The notes under the pieces: generated by a model
What the model was told of the DNA's origin: nothing
Database searches by the model: none
The model's input: only the letters and a program-made list of their open reading frames with translations
Made by a program: the position numbers and the translations under genes
Assembly: GCA_024516155.1 (NCBI GenBank)
Contig: JAJJXM010000021.1
Span: 62,001 to 126,000, forward strand
Length of the DNA stretch: 64,000 bases
Direction: 5' to 3'
Source of the DNA: Pyronema omphalodes
Lineage: Eukaryota > Ascomycota > Pezizomycetes > Pezizales > Pyronemataceae
In this document: positions 12,309 through 24,277 of the stretch, one piece after another
Layout: the number at the start of each line of letters is the position of its first letter
Position numbering within the stretch: position 1 is the stretch's first letter

Positions 12309-12470
12309 CGGTCCGTCCGGTCCCGTCCTGGCTGTGGGCGGTACCAGACCATCACTTGTGGTCCCGTCCTGAAGTAGGACCAGGACTGGCCGTCCTGGAG
12401 ACACCATGGACGGGACGGACCGCGAGTGACCGCGGGTGACCACGACTAGCGTCACTGCTGGTCACTCGCG
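12309..12470. repeat. GC-rich fold-back element
   Basis: A GC-rich island in AT-rich surroundings. Arm CGGTCCGTCCGGTCCCGTCC at 12309-12328 is the complement of GGACGGGACGGACCG at 12408-12422 (one small internal insertion). GTCCCGTCCTG occurs twice, at 12320 and 12361. Immediately after, CGCGAGTGACC at 12421-12431 pairs perfectly with GGTCACTCGCG at 12460-12470, and a T-run follows. The nested palindromes suggest a MITE-like or foldback insertion. I could not identify a target-site duplication. Confidence 0.55.
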
Positions 12471-15400
12471 ACGGGTGTTTTTTTTACTACGGCTTGCGAT
12501 GTTTTGCTTACATAATTCTGATGCATTGCACGAATCATAGTCAGCTATATGAAATTTCTCGCAAAAACAAAAACTATACTGATGAATAAGAATGTTCACA
12601 TTCGACAATTTCGTAGTCACTTTTTATCACTTTTTATCACTTAGTCCAGTCGCCCCGTGATTCCTGGTTCATCGTGGCGTGTTCTGTCATATTCTCTGGC
12701 GAAGATTATCTGATCAGTGACGATACTGTGAGTTTATGAGCTTTCCTATGATGCAGATGCACAGAAAAGGTGACGTATGCACGGGCATCGACAACATAGT
12801 CTAAGTGCAGACATTTTGTAATCCATTTTCATTTTTCTACCTACAACCTAAATAGTGTCAATATTGTTCATGAAAATCCTCCGGGGGACAATATTCTACA
12901 ATCCATATTCTATAAAACCTGTTGGAGCCCGGGCAGCGCCTGGGTATCCCACCGTCAAATGGAACTGTTGCTGTATAGCTGATTGTTAGGCGGCTATCCA
13001 CTGCGAGGAAACAAGTTGGAATAGAAGTATCAGAATCCACCTCATTCTATCGCCACAGTCAAAATTCTATAGCCGATGGCTGCTCTATACCTTACTGTAG
13101 AGGATTCTAGTGAGGATCAGCTATGGATAATGGAAGTCCCGAAGCTGCCGTGGGTCGCCCTAAACATCATGCACGATTCTTGCATGAGCTGAAAACCAGG
13201 GTAACAAATCAGCGAAGACCAGTTTGCGATAGATTCTGATCGAGTCGATGAAGGTATGATTGATGTAGGATTGAAGGTTCTGCGGCAGGAGGCAAACGAA
13301 ACCCGTGCGCCAAGGCAGTGTAGCGAGTGATATGATCGATACCCTACGTATAACAGAGGTTCAGTACATGCTTCTGCTAAACCAGATGACATTGTGATGT
13401 GTTATTTACAACCCCTTCGAAGAGCTGTAATTGAGAGATAGTATACTACAGCTGCGAGCAAATCTCATGTTCAGAGGATTGTATAGTGTAGACCTATGCG
13501 CAAACTGGGATACGCGGGAAACTGGTAACTGACAATCATTGATGCGGACAGAGAGAAACTATACTGACGGCAGATATGGATGACTATTTGTTGCAATATT
13601 TGTAGGATCCGGAGTTGTTTGATGGCTGTGGTAAATTGCTGGATACGGACTTCCGATGTGTGTTGACCTGGATACCAAACCAGTGATACTTGAGAGCCAT
13701 GTTCGAAGAGCGGTGCTGGTCCCCCGGGTATTATAGATATCCACATACCCCACCACGTTGCATGAGCGACATAGCCGCACAACATTAGCTGGGACCTTCT
13801 AGGAATAAGTTAAATGCCTAATGGAACCCAAAATTGCAGCTTTCTTGTCAATGGAACACATTTAAAGAACCATTCAGCATGTATCAAACATTGAGGATGA
13901 GCAGATGTACACTATTGTTTTTAACTCAAGCTCTCCATTGAGACTCAACCTACGATGTTCATGGCACGCCATTCCCGCTGGAACCGATGGCATCCGCTAC
14001 GCAGCCCATAGTTTGATAGGACGAGATATAGGTAAGTAGGTTCTCTTCTACTCCCTATAACAAATGTATTTCAAAGGTGAATACAAATATCATCTATAAT
14101 CTGAATGACAGTTTGATGTGAATACTTCCATTACTCAATCTTTAATATAGACAAAATTAAAAAACACTTGCGATAACACTCCTTGTGGAGGTGAAGACGA
14201 CAGTTTGTTACTGTCAGCAGACATTACTCTATGAAACGTTAGTTAGCTCACGAACCTCTTCTGCGATCGGACAAAAAAGTCAAATCTGTCAACTGAAGCC
14301 TATCGATTCTGATGCCGCTGAACATTGCGGCCTGTGCACATCCATCTGATGATCTCGAGAGATCTAGAAGTTCCATGATCAGCATCAATAAACCATCGGT
14401 GTTCCTAAACAGGCTCATATTCACCGATGGGAAATGGGTCTCCGCGCGGTAATCATAGTAGCCGCATTCACGGAGATACTGCGGCTATTCCTCAACTCAA
14501 TTTCCCCTTTTCTGAAGCTTTTCGGTGTATGTTTTCGGAGTATTAGTTGGTAAGTGCGGGGTGTTATCTATTCAAGGATAATTACTGCACTGTACTAATA
14601 GTTTATATTATTCCTCGGATCAAGATCCGGAATTCCAGAAGTTTTGTGGCTTGATAATTCTCCTCTCCCGTGGTTCTCCCATGCGGCCGCTACGTGGTTC
14701 AACCTTATAATTCCATGGAAAGCTAAGATTCTTCAGAATGAAAGCCTTGAAATGCCGCGTGCTCATTGCATGTGCAGAAAACTGTCGGACGATGTCAAAA
14801 TCTCCGATGAACAATTCCATGTGAGTTAAACCGGTCTTCGAACTATCACGGTTGATCATCTTAACTTCATTTAGTACCGGTGATCAATGATTAGAAATTC
14901 ATACCATCAATTCGCGATAAATCGAGTGACGAATATCACAGCAACGCTTCGCCAAATTCATGCGGGGCCTCGATATCCGCTCGATATCCCGCTTGCTGCC
15001 CCCACAGCGCCGCCGCTAAGCGGTGGGATATGGAACTTCAGCGTCGACAACTTGACGAATCATGGAATATTCCTCAGCCCCTTTGTTCGTCAGGGGCAGT
15101 GCTCAGGTACCGACGGCCGCTAAGCAGGCCAGACTTGCTCGGCGCCGGCTTCTCCCGCATTTGGACTGGATCGTCACCGCGCACTAAGCGAACAACTGAA
15201 CAGGGCGGTCGCTAGACAAGGGATGAAGCGAGACATTTTAGCCCGCTGCCATTTTAGAGTTACATACCCGATTAACCATCGCACTCAGCAAGTGATGTTT
15301 CACTCAAAACTTCATCATGCCCAATTGAAAATCTTTACAGAAATGAGAATTTAGAAAGTAGAAGCTTGTAGTCCGGTAGCTCGAGCTTCTTTGTTCCGTG

Positions 15401-16113
15401 CCGACTCCCATCTGATCGCGACATCGCAGTAAACATCTACGAGCTTGTCCGCCGTCCGTGAGTATACTATTCAGCATGATACTACGATCTGCAATATCAA
15501 TGTACACAGCCAATATACTCAATATGATCATCCACTGGCTATTCTTAAACGCCAGATGGTGCATGGTCTCCTTCAAAATGTTGGAAGCCAAGTCCGATAA
15601 CCAACCAAATGTCACACCTCCAGAACCGGACCGCTAGAGCATTGAACGATCACTCTGAGGAACTTCCTTGAGAAAAGAAGGGTCATGGCGGGAGTCAGCT
15701 TGGTATACAATTCCCAGTGTTTAATACCCGCCAAATCTGGTGTAACAGCGACTTGAATTCATCCCAAATGCTGAATTCCAACCAATCGATACAGTCTGTA
15801 AAAAAAGAGATTAAAATTGCTTTTCACTGTCTGTTTTACGTTGCACAGAAGATCCATGGAGATCTGTTTATATGAACAAACGATATGTTGGGGAAAGACG
15901 GGCTGGTGATGTACGCTACATGGGGACTAGTTAGGACCGTGAGATAAACCCGGATTCCAACTGCGCACGGTACACTCCATATTTGAGCAGACCACCACCC
16001 CCAGTTTAAACAGAGTTATCTGTTCTTCTCGAATCCACTCACTACAGACTTCACTTTGCCAGAGAAATTCAAACAACAAACCTTACCCCACGATCAGCAC
16101 ACCGGCAACTGGC
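12471..16113. other. long intergenic region, nothing recognised
   Basis: About 3.6 kb without a supportable gene. There is a short direct repeat CACTTTTTAT at about 12618-12640 and a relatively GC-rich patch at about 14990-15250. Minus-strand frames at 13117-13392, 13471-13785 and 15304-15615 have no recognisable family. The last stretch before 16114 probably carries the promoter of the next gene. Confidence 0.45.
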
Positions 16114-17517
16114 ATGGGTAACCTCAACATTCCACCACCGACTGCTGATTACTGCTGGGAGGGACGACTCATCACAACGATTCTTTTATTATGTATTCTT
16201 TATGTTTTTATGAGCCTCAGAGTTAAAGCCGTTTATGGGTTATATTCCAGTTTCACGCCACGAGGGCTTTCCGGTGCTTTTGTGGCGGCGGCGACGATAC
16301 TTTGCACGATTTACACGGGGATGGTAATATGGAATTATACAGTGTGGTTCCGTATTCGTGGATTGTATGAGCACAGTGTCACTGTGCACGATGAGGAAGT
16401 CGCAGATGACTTACTTCCTATCATTCGCAGTTTGGTTCCGGAGAGCCGTAAAGAGGTACGTCTACACGCGCGGTTTGCTTGAAAGTTTTGATATTACTTG
16501 GCCTAACTCAGGAATTTCGAATTAGGTTGCGTTCTCTATGCGAATGATGCTTGTCACCGTTCTCTGGTGCGTTAAAGCATCCTTCATCATGGTATATTAC
16601 GCGTTCGCGGCACAACTGCCTCCCTTCCCGCGGTTCCTTTTGTATGGTACAACGGGAGCTCTTTTTGTCAGCTACATTAGTATTTGGGTTATCACTGCAA
16701 TGGATATGCAGATCTATCTCGAGCTTGAAGGGTATTGAGACCAAATTCAAAAACGGCTTCAACTACAGCTAATATTTGGAATAGATACAGTCCAGCGGCC
16801 GGAGCAGGTGTTGTCCTTTTCACGCCTCCAAACACGTGGAGTACATGGGCAGTTTCAGACGATGTACTCGCCGGAAAGCATCCGGAAATCCCAAGCCTCT
16901 TGATAGTTGAATGTATTATTACATCACTCAACGCCGGAACAGATGCAATGCGTAAGTTGTGCTCTATTCGAATATGTGATTCAATACTGAACCATTGAAT
17001 AGTCTTAGTTCTCGTCTACTCCATCTTCCGTCACTTAAGTCTTGCGCGTGGGCGAAACCACTTGAGATCCATGATGCTCCTCCTGGTCCTGTCATCTCTA
17101 TCTATTGTGATTGCACTCGTTCGCTTCGGAATTATGATGTCGGGTATGGAACACATCAACCACAGACTCGCATTCGATTCTTTAACGGAGTTTGAGTCGT
17201 TCATTGCGGCGTGCGCAGCCTGTATTCCTGCTATGCGTGTCTTGGCAAGGGGTGGTGGAAATAAGCTGGAGTTCGGTTTCCCCGAAAACTGGGGTTCTCT
17301 AGGCAGTCGTTTCAGCAGGACCGTCCAAAATACTTTTGGAGGTACAAAGTCCGGTAGAGATTCATTGAAACCTTTGAATGCGACTGTCACATCAAGCACC
17401 TTGCATACTCTTGAGGACAAGGAAATGGAATCAGTTTCGGTTTCAAGACCCACAACAGCTAGGACAATATCGGATTGGGAGGTTGAGCGTTTTGGCGCGC
17501 CTGATCATGCCAAATAA
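16114..17517 (+). CDS. fungal rhodopsin-domain (PTH11-like) multi-pass membrane protein
   Basis: Four exons: 16114-16455, 16526-16731, 16785-16951 and 17003-17517, giving about 409 residues. About seven hydrophobic helices are visible, from ITTILLLCILYVFMSL near residue 20 to SMMLLLVLSSLSIVIALVRF. The pattern K(A)SFIMVYYAF, a loop with D/E residues, an ARGRNHLRS basic loop before the sixth helix, and FESFIAACAACIPAMRVL in the last helix is typical of the fungal rhodopsin domain family, which includes PTH11-type receptors lacking CFEM. Ligand and role are unknown; plasma membrane is likely. The cytosolic tail of about 100 residues is Ser/Thr-rich. Splice joins keep the family order intact. The short 53-bp second intron is normal for this window. 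Confidence 0.8.
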
Positions 17518-18926
17518 ATGGAACATGCGTCATCAATATAGTTCCGTACCTTCTTGTATATAAGTTAGATTTTTTTTTTTGGTTTAATTTTTGAATCGGA
17601 GTCGGGAAACGCGTATCATATAAAGTACTGTCTTACAAATATCACATGACGGTACTATACATTTAGAGAGATTATATTTGCTACAAATTCGATAGATGGT
17701 TGGTTTTCTGGTTTCTTTTTTTTTAGAATCGCGATGTTGTGTTGAATTCTTAGTCATAGGCAATGAGAATTATGAGATTTATGGGTTACTCAAACGAGAC
17801 GCCAGAACTTTTTCACCACGGTGTTTTCCCGCTATCTGGTTTTGTTAAGTAAACCCAAGGTATGCATGTCATCGGATATTTAAAGAATGGATTTGCCACA
17901 ATTTTAATAGAGCTACATCCCATCCGTTATTATCACCACAACCGCTATATACTGATTTTTTTCACGGCCGAGTCCGTCGCCAATCACCTCGTTGGACGAA
18001 AGATATGGTACTCCGATCCGCCAAAAATAACCATCGAGCGCTGTATTACGGGACCATCTAGGTTACCGCCACATCAACTTCAGATATAAAATTAAGGCTT
18101 ATGCCTACTTTAATCCAACGATTTATGACTTGATTTTAATCATACACTGACCAAGGCGTATGATCAAGTATGGTGTACCATAGTTTCCGAATGCGAGTGC
18201 TGGTCTGTGCTTGGTGAAGTGTATAGGCGAGCGCCATTTTCCTACTTTCCTAATTCCGGTGGAATATGCAAACGAGACTATTGAATTCGTTCGGGTTTTG
18301 GTGAGAAATTGTTCTCACTAACACTAGTAGGTTCAAGTATAGTTCTACTATATAATGAGGACGCCTTATCTCTTCTTTACCTACTGCAGACGATTGATAT
18401 ATCTCTACTTCTTTTTAATTTGTTCGTTGATTCATTGATGATAAAATTAGGCAGTATTTCTTTCATTCGATTTATACATGCAACGAGTTCATCGATATAT
18501 CTCTTAGATATATGAAAAAGAATCTTTTCAACGATACGCAAACAGGTTCGGTTCTTATTCCCAGTCTTAAATTTTTTACAGCTACAATACAGCTGTAGTA
18601 TTTCATGCACTCTCAAAGGGAAGGTGGGCGTTTGATATGGTTAACAATCTTGGTGAATCAGCCTCTTTTCATTTTTTTTTTCTTCTAGTGAGTTTATTAG
18701 AGCCGTGAAGCATATTGTGATGCAGGTCAGGCCAAGACCGAGAAATAAGAACTGAACCGGTTCCTATTCCGGTGGGCGGATTCTCTCTGTAGCATCATAT
18801 ATTTTCCGGTTTCTGATCAGGTATGTTCTGATCTGCGCGTCAATCATTCGTATATCTGCATCCTGTTGATCCCCATGTTTTCCGTCTGACGTTGCGGCGG
18901 ATCGCGGCGGCGACGGTAGCCGACGT
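17518..18926. other. intergenic, nothing recognised
   Basis: AT-rich region with T-runs just after the membrane-protein gene (a plausible 3' end region) and no supportable gene. A small palindromic string around TATATCTCTTAGATATA near 18495 is the only local structure noticed. Confidence 0.4.
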
Positions 18927-20932
18927 ATGACGTTTCTTGGAAACGGTCTCCCAGTTATAACTATCGCCGTCGCGTACCTCAACGCGTCCGCAACCGTGAG
19001 TATTTTTCATTTTTATTTCTCAAGCAATTATGACGCAACGTTTCGATAAGGTATTTCCACCTTCACGCGTGCTTTCCCCGCGCAGCACCCTGAGACGCCG
19101 AACCTACAGAATCATTTCATGTCTACGAGTGCTGATCCATGACGCGACGTACAGATAGGAGTCGTAGGCGCTGGCTGGATGGGAACAATGATGGCATTCC
19201 TATTCTCCGATCACGACAGCCACGTTTCTTTATACGATAATTCCTCTGACGCAATCGAAAGGGCTCGAAAAATAATCTCAGATTCCCCGCAACACGTAAA
19301 TAAGATCCGGACTTTCGATCCGCATGGAATCGATTCCTTTGTTATGTCACTCGGGAATGATAAAGACAAAACACCTCGCTTATTTGTGTTTGCTCTACCC
19401 CATGGCGAAGCGGTTGATAATGCGATTGAATCTTTGTCGAAGCATCTCCACCCCGGGGATATCATTATCGATGGTGGAAACGAGTGGCACAGAAACACGG
19501 ATAGAAGACAGATGGAGCTGATGAAGCACGGAGTTCATCTTATCGGATGCGGAGTATCAGGGGGGTATCAAAGTGCGAGACATGGGCCTAGCTTATCTCC
19601 GGGAGGTGATCACGAAGTTTTGAAAATGATTTTGCCGCAGATGGAGGAATGGGCGGCTAAAGATCAGATGGGTAAACCGTGCGTTACAATGATAGGGCCT
19701 GGCGGTAGTGGTGTGTGCAATCGACCCTATTTGGATGAGACGGACTGCTGATTATGGGAACGTTCGGTACGATAGGGCACTACGTGAAAATGATACATAA
19801 TGGGATTGAGCAGGGAATGTTGGGTGTTCTGAATGAGGTGTGGGAAATGCTGTTCAAATGTCTTCATGTTAATTTGGACGATTTGTCAAAAATATTTGAA
19901 GGCTGGGTTGCGAGTGGAGAGCTGGTATGGACCTCATGTCTTGATTAGCCTTGTTCATTATTGACTGTTGGTTAGAAAAACAACTTTCTCGTATCTATTG
20001 GCGCCGATATCTGTTCACAGAAGAAGCAGGACGAAAAGGGTCATATTTTGAATGAAGTCCAAGGTCAGAGCCTCTCGTCACGGAGACACCCAAAATAAAA
20101 ATTGACATACATTCTTTCTGCTACAGACAAAGTCGTTCAAGATGCCGACAACAGCGAGGGTACAGGTGTATGGACCGTGATGGAAGCCGCGAAGAGACAC
20201 GTATCCACGCCGACCATTGCTGCCTCACACTTCCTTCGAATCGCCTCAGCGAACCGCGCAGAAAGATTGAAGATCTTTGAATTGATTGGCGGTATGATTG
20301 CTGGTGCTAAGAAACAACACCTGGATGACAAGGATCGGCCCGGTGTTATCGAAGATCTCCGACAGGCAGTTTACTGTGGTTTCCTAACGTCATACATTCA
20401 AGGACTGAACCTTTTATCGAGAGCAAACAACGACGAGTCATGGAAGATTCAACTTTCGGAAGTTATTCGTATTTGGAGAAACGGCTGCATTATTCGTAGC
20501 GACCATATCGCGGATTTGCTCCAGCCAATTTATAAGCATAATGAACAGTTGCAGAATATCCTAACGGAGAAAAAGGTCATTGAAGAGATTCAGAGAACAT
20601 ATCCTTCCTTGAAGAGGACGGTGCAGAGAGGCTTGGAGTGGGATTCTCATATGTAAGTCACATACCCCTTTGTCTCGGAAGCCGGGACTGACAGAAATCC
20701 GAAGGCCGAGTTTGACAGCAAGCATGGAGTATCTCAAATATTGCGGAGGTAGACAACTACCCACCCAGTTCATGGAAGCACAGTTGGATTACTTTGGGGC
20801 CCACTCGTATGATCAGAAGTGTGAAGGCCCCGGTACTGTCAAGAAGGGTATACTTTTTCATTACTTGTCCCGTCATAACCACTTACTAATTTATAATAAG
20901 GAGCGCACCATCACGAATGGAGACCAGCATAG
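18927..20932 (+). CDS. 6-phosphogluconate dehydrogenase-like protein, divergent paralogue
   Basis: Probable exons are 18927-18995 (uncertain), 19155-19710, 19776-19924, 19976-20063, 20127-20652, 20705-20847 and 20901-20932, about 520 residues. The Rossmann motif is IGVVGAGWMGT, where canonical enzymes have GLAVMGQNL. Substrate-site segments are present: VSGGYQSARHGPSLSPGG, and GSGHYVKMIHNGIEQG with the catalytic Lys and Glu. The C-terminus LDYFGAHSYD and HHHEWRPA is typical of the family. The canonical reaction is NADP-dependent oxidative decarboxylation of 6-phosphogluconate to ribulose 5-phosphate. Because the cofactor loop differs, this is likely a paralogue rather than the housekeeping copy. 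The first exon is inferred: an in-frame stop lies just upstream of 19155, so a spliced start is needed, and 18927 fits phase and donor. The 20704 acceptor (GAAG) is weak but restores the family frame. Confidence 0.85.
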
Positions 20933-21408
20933 ATACCATAAAGAAAGCTCACTGAGTTTGTTTTTATCATCATTTAATGTCTTAATGATTATTGTAAGTA
21001 CGCAGAATAGAAATACCACTGTTACATAGGTTGAAGAGATCGGATGAAAGTACTGGCGTATACATTGAGAATAGAGGACCCAGGGTACCCATTACAAATC
21101 GTGAATTTCTTCGGAATGTCGGTGGATGCGCTAGCTCCGGATTAAAAACAAGCATTCCCCGCGCCTAGCCAACCCACGCGGGGTAACCAGGGCACCGTTT
21201 GTGATTCTGGTGATGTCAAAGCTACATACAAAGTTTACTACTTATGCATCTAGTAACCCTGTTTTTAGCCCAAATCGACGAATACGGTATATAACAGGAG
21301 ACGAAGTGGATTATGAAATGTTGGGGTAAAATGCGGGGATTTGATATCCGCACCTAGATACCGGCAAAAAACTTGTCGCGGTACCGGTGGATCAGAGAAA
21401 ACTTGTGA
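20933..21408. other. spacer with 3' end of 6PGDH-like gene
   Basis: AT-rich spacer between two co-directional genes. No other feature is seen apart from the TATA box of the next gene at its downstream end. Confidence 0.4.
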
Positions 21409-21416
21409 TATAAATA
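21409..21416 (+). promoter_or_regulatory. TATA box of carboxylesterase gene
   Basis: TATAAATA lies 61 bp before the start codon at 21470, a good position for a short-leader fungal promoter. Confidence 0.5.
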
Positions 21417-21469
21417 GCGGATAGCTGCAATGCATTCAGTTGTGATAGTTGTGGTTGTGTTGTACGAGA

Positions 21470-23162
21470 ATGCGTTTATCTTCAATATCTGTGGCCACCA
21501 TTTTGCGGGTTGCCTCCGCCATTCCAACGACAGTTGACCTGGGTTACGCGCGATACAACGGAAAATCACTCGATGCCGGTGTTAATCAATATTTGGGGAT
21601 GCGCTTCGCTGCTCCGCCATTAGGCGACTTGCGATTCCGTGCGCCGGCAGAGCCTGAGGAAATAACCGGTGTCCAGGACGCCAATTCAGTACGTATATTT
21701 GAAAAAGCGTTCATCACAACCGACTTCCGCTGACAAAGTTGTAAAGTTTGGCAAATTATGTTTAGGAACCGACTCAGAATACCCCAGTACATCTGAATCT
21801 GAAGATTGTTTATTCATCAATGTCTTTACTCCTTCCAATGCAACCAAGAACTCAAACCTACCAGTTTGGTTTTTCATCCAGGGAGGAGGATATAAGGCAA
21901 ACATGAATCCAAACTATAATGGTACGGATGTCATTCGTCAGTCTGGAAACAGTGTCGTTGTAGTCAATTTCAACTACAGGACCGGTGCATATGGATTTCT
22001 TGCCAGTGAAAAGGTTCGCGAAGATGGTAACCTCAATGCTGGACTTCTCGACATGAGAATGGCGCTTAAATGGGTTCAGAAGCACATTAAAGAAGTAAGT
22101 TGTACTCGATTAAGAGCTTTCTCGTAAACTAACACAACGAAGTTTGGCGGAAACCCTAATCAGGTAGTAATCCATGGTGCATCGGCCGGTGCTGGTTCAG
22201 TTGCTTTGCTTCTGCTGGCTTACGGCGGAAGGAATGATGGTCTGTTTCACGGCGGTATCGGCACGTCACCATTCTTCCCAGCGCAACCCAAGGTTAAAGA
22301 CCTAGAATGGCAATTCGACCGCTTTGCAGCTGGTGCTGGTTGCAAAGACTCTCGTGACCAGCTGAAATGCCTCCGGTCTAAGGACACCGCTACTCTTCAG
22401 GCTGCTCATGTTTCCTCTCCATATCCCGGCCGTAAAACCCCTCCTCTCTGGTACTTTACACCGACGGTCGATGGTGATTTTCTTCGGGATTACCCATACC
22501 GTCTTATTCAGCAAGGCCATATTAACCGCGTTCCAACAATTTGGGGTGATGAGACAGATGAGGGAACTTACTTCGCCGCAAACGCAGCTACTCCACAGGA
22601 TGTCACCAACTTCATGGATGACAACTACCCCCGTCTCACAAAGCTCGACAATAAACTGATTGAAAGGCTGTACCCCCTGCAGCCGCCAGTCCCGAAGCAC
22701 AATGCGTACTTTCCTTCTGCATCTAATGCTTACGGAGAAAGCACATTCATCTGTGGAGGATTGATGATCTCAAGCGCTCTTGCAAGACACCACAATGTTT
22801 GGAACTACCGCTACAATGTTCTCGATGGGACGAACGCCGCTGAAGGCCTGGGTGTTCCGCACACTTGGATTTTACCCGCCATTTTTGGAGTTGGATACAC
22901 TGGATCAACCGGTGTAGGTTCAAGCTACGAAACTAAGGACGCTTCTATTATACCAGTGGCCAAGCATTATCACATCTCTTTTGTGAGAACTTTGAACCCG
23001 AATACTTTAAGGGCTCCAGGAACTCCAGTCTGGGATGATTTTTCTCAGAAGGGCCAACGCTTGCTATTGCAGACTAATGCTACTGCTATGGAAAGGATCC
23101 CGAGGGACCAGGCCGCGAGATGTGCTTACTGGACGAGAATTGGTGCGCGACTTGAGCAATAG
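21470..23162 (+). CDS. secreted type-B carboxylesterase/lipase
   Basis: Exons are 21470-21688, 21747-22094 and 22143-23162, giving 528 residues. A hydrophobic signal-type N-terminus (MRLSSISVATILRVASA) precedes YNGKSLDAGVNQYLGMRFA, the usual start of the alpha/beta-hydrolase fold. The oxyanion region is FFIQGGGY. The nucleophile is Ser203 in HGASAGAG; many relatives have GESAG, so Ala replaces the Glu. The acid is Glu329 in DETDEGTYF and the base His429 in GVPHTWILP. SEDCLFINVF is the second family signature. It hydrolyses carboxylic esters outside the cell; the substrate cannot be read from sequence. A TATA box lies just upstream, and the gene converges on the membrane-protein gene at 23405. 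Complete, with no defect. Confidence 0.9.
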
Positions 23163-23404
23163 AGACGCGCGCAGTGGTGTAAGTGACGAGGCGCATAGAA
23201 GCCTGTTCTGTTTTTTATTTTTTTATTTATTTATTGATTTAACAAATGAAATCAAGAACGAGGAATATGCATTCTCATGCTTAGCAAATTTGTATATAGA
23301 TAAATATGTATGATGTATGGTGTATGAATTTAGACAAGAATTTATTTTGTCGCACGAACAAATTATATTCCCCCAGTTTCCGTCTCTTTGAGCTCTACTC
23401 GTCT

Positions 23405-24277
23405 TCAGCCGCTATTAGGCTCAATGTGTATTCCATTGCTCATTTCCACCCATTCCTTCTTCTCTTTAGAGAGCATACGTTGAACCCAAACTATCGTTAT
23501 TACAGCCCAGATACCCGCCCAAACGAATGGCGCGGTCCAACCGAAGCCAAACGCCACGTACTTGCTTCTGACCGTGAACACAACCGCTGCATTCACTCCG
23601 ACGCACAGCATACAACCCCAACCCCAAAACATAGTCAATTTGTACATCATCTCTCGAAACATCTCACTGACTTGATAGCGTTGCATCCATGCGGTTCGAA
23701 AAGCCCGGCCGCCGCCTCCATCAACAGCAAGGACATCTTCAACCACAGTAAAAACAGCAGGTGGTGCTATACTCCCTTTCTGTGTCGAAGAAAGGTTGAT
23801 TGGTGTCCTCCATTTTCGGTGATAGCAAAGACACGAGAAGAGAAATTGAGGTCCGCACTGTGCTGGAAGGATACTAGGCGCTAGCGAGATGAGACGAAGG
23901 TTTTCAGGCCCGGTTGTGAATGATAACAGCAAGGTTATTCCTACGAAACCGATAGTGAATTGGTACTGATAGAAATCAAGTGTCCATCTTCCAGATCCCA
24001 GGGGACGGTACTCCGGACTTGTGCGAAGAAGGCGATATAATCGGAAGGCATATTGGATGAATGAAAAGAAGCCAAATACGCCGTTTGAGATTGCTAGATT
24101 TTTGGCATCATCCCAACCAACCCCGTACTTGAGAATAAAGAAGAGTCCAAGTGGCAGTATTACTGAGTCCAAAAGGATTATTGTCCAGATTATTGCTATG
24201 GAAATTTTGCGTGTGCGAAGCGAGTATGGGATTGCTGGGAGATCGACAGGGCGAGAATATTCATTTTCTGGCTGCAT
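23405..24277 (-). CDS. conserved fungal multi-pass integral membrane protein
   Basis: A single exon of 290 residues. The start MQPENEYSRPVDLPAIPYSL precedes a first helix IAIIWTIILLDSVILPLGLF. About six to seven hydrophobic segments follow, separated by a Pro/Gly-rich loop (SPEYRPLGSGRWTLDFYQYQ) and a cytosolic-looking loop RTAWMQRYQVSEMFREMMYK. The C-terminal tail is charged. I recognise the layout as that of widespread uncharacterised ascomycete membrane proteins but know no function. It is convergent with the carboxylesterase, with a gap of 242 bp. The next gene, RGS-LOV, is divergent across 1.9 kb. A plus-strand frame of 192 codons (23306-23884) is its antisense shadow. Confidence 0.8.
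   Translation of the reverse strand: MQPENEYSRPVDLPAIPYSLRTRKISIAIIWTIILLDSVILPLGLFFILKYGVGWDDAKNLAISNGVFGFFSFIQYAFRLYRLLRTSPEYRPLGSGRWTLDFYQYQFTIGFVGITLLLSFTTGPENLRLISLAPSILPAQCGPQFLFSCLCYHRKWRTPINLSSTQKGSIAPPAVFTVVEDVLAVDGGGGRAFRTAWMQRYQVSEMFREMMYKLTMFWGWGCMLCVGVNAAVVFTVRSKYVAFGFGWTAPFVWAGIWAVITIVWVQRMLSKEKKEWVEMSNGIHIEPNSG

Noticed and set aside
23306..23884. Plus-strand frame of 192 codons
   Set aside because: Lies opposite the 290-residue membrane protein, which has coherent helices; the plus frame has none.
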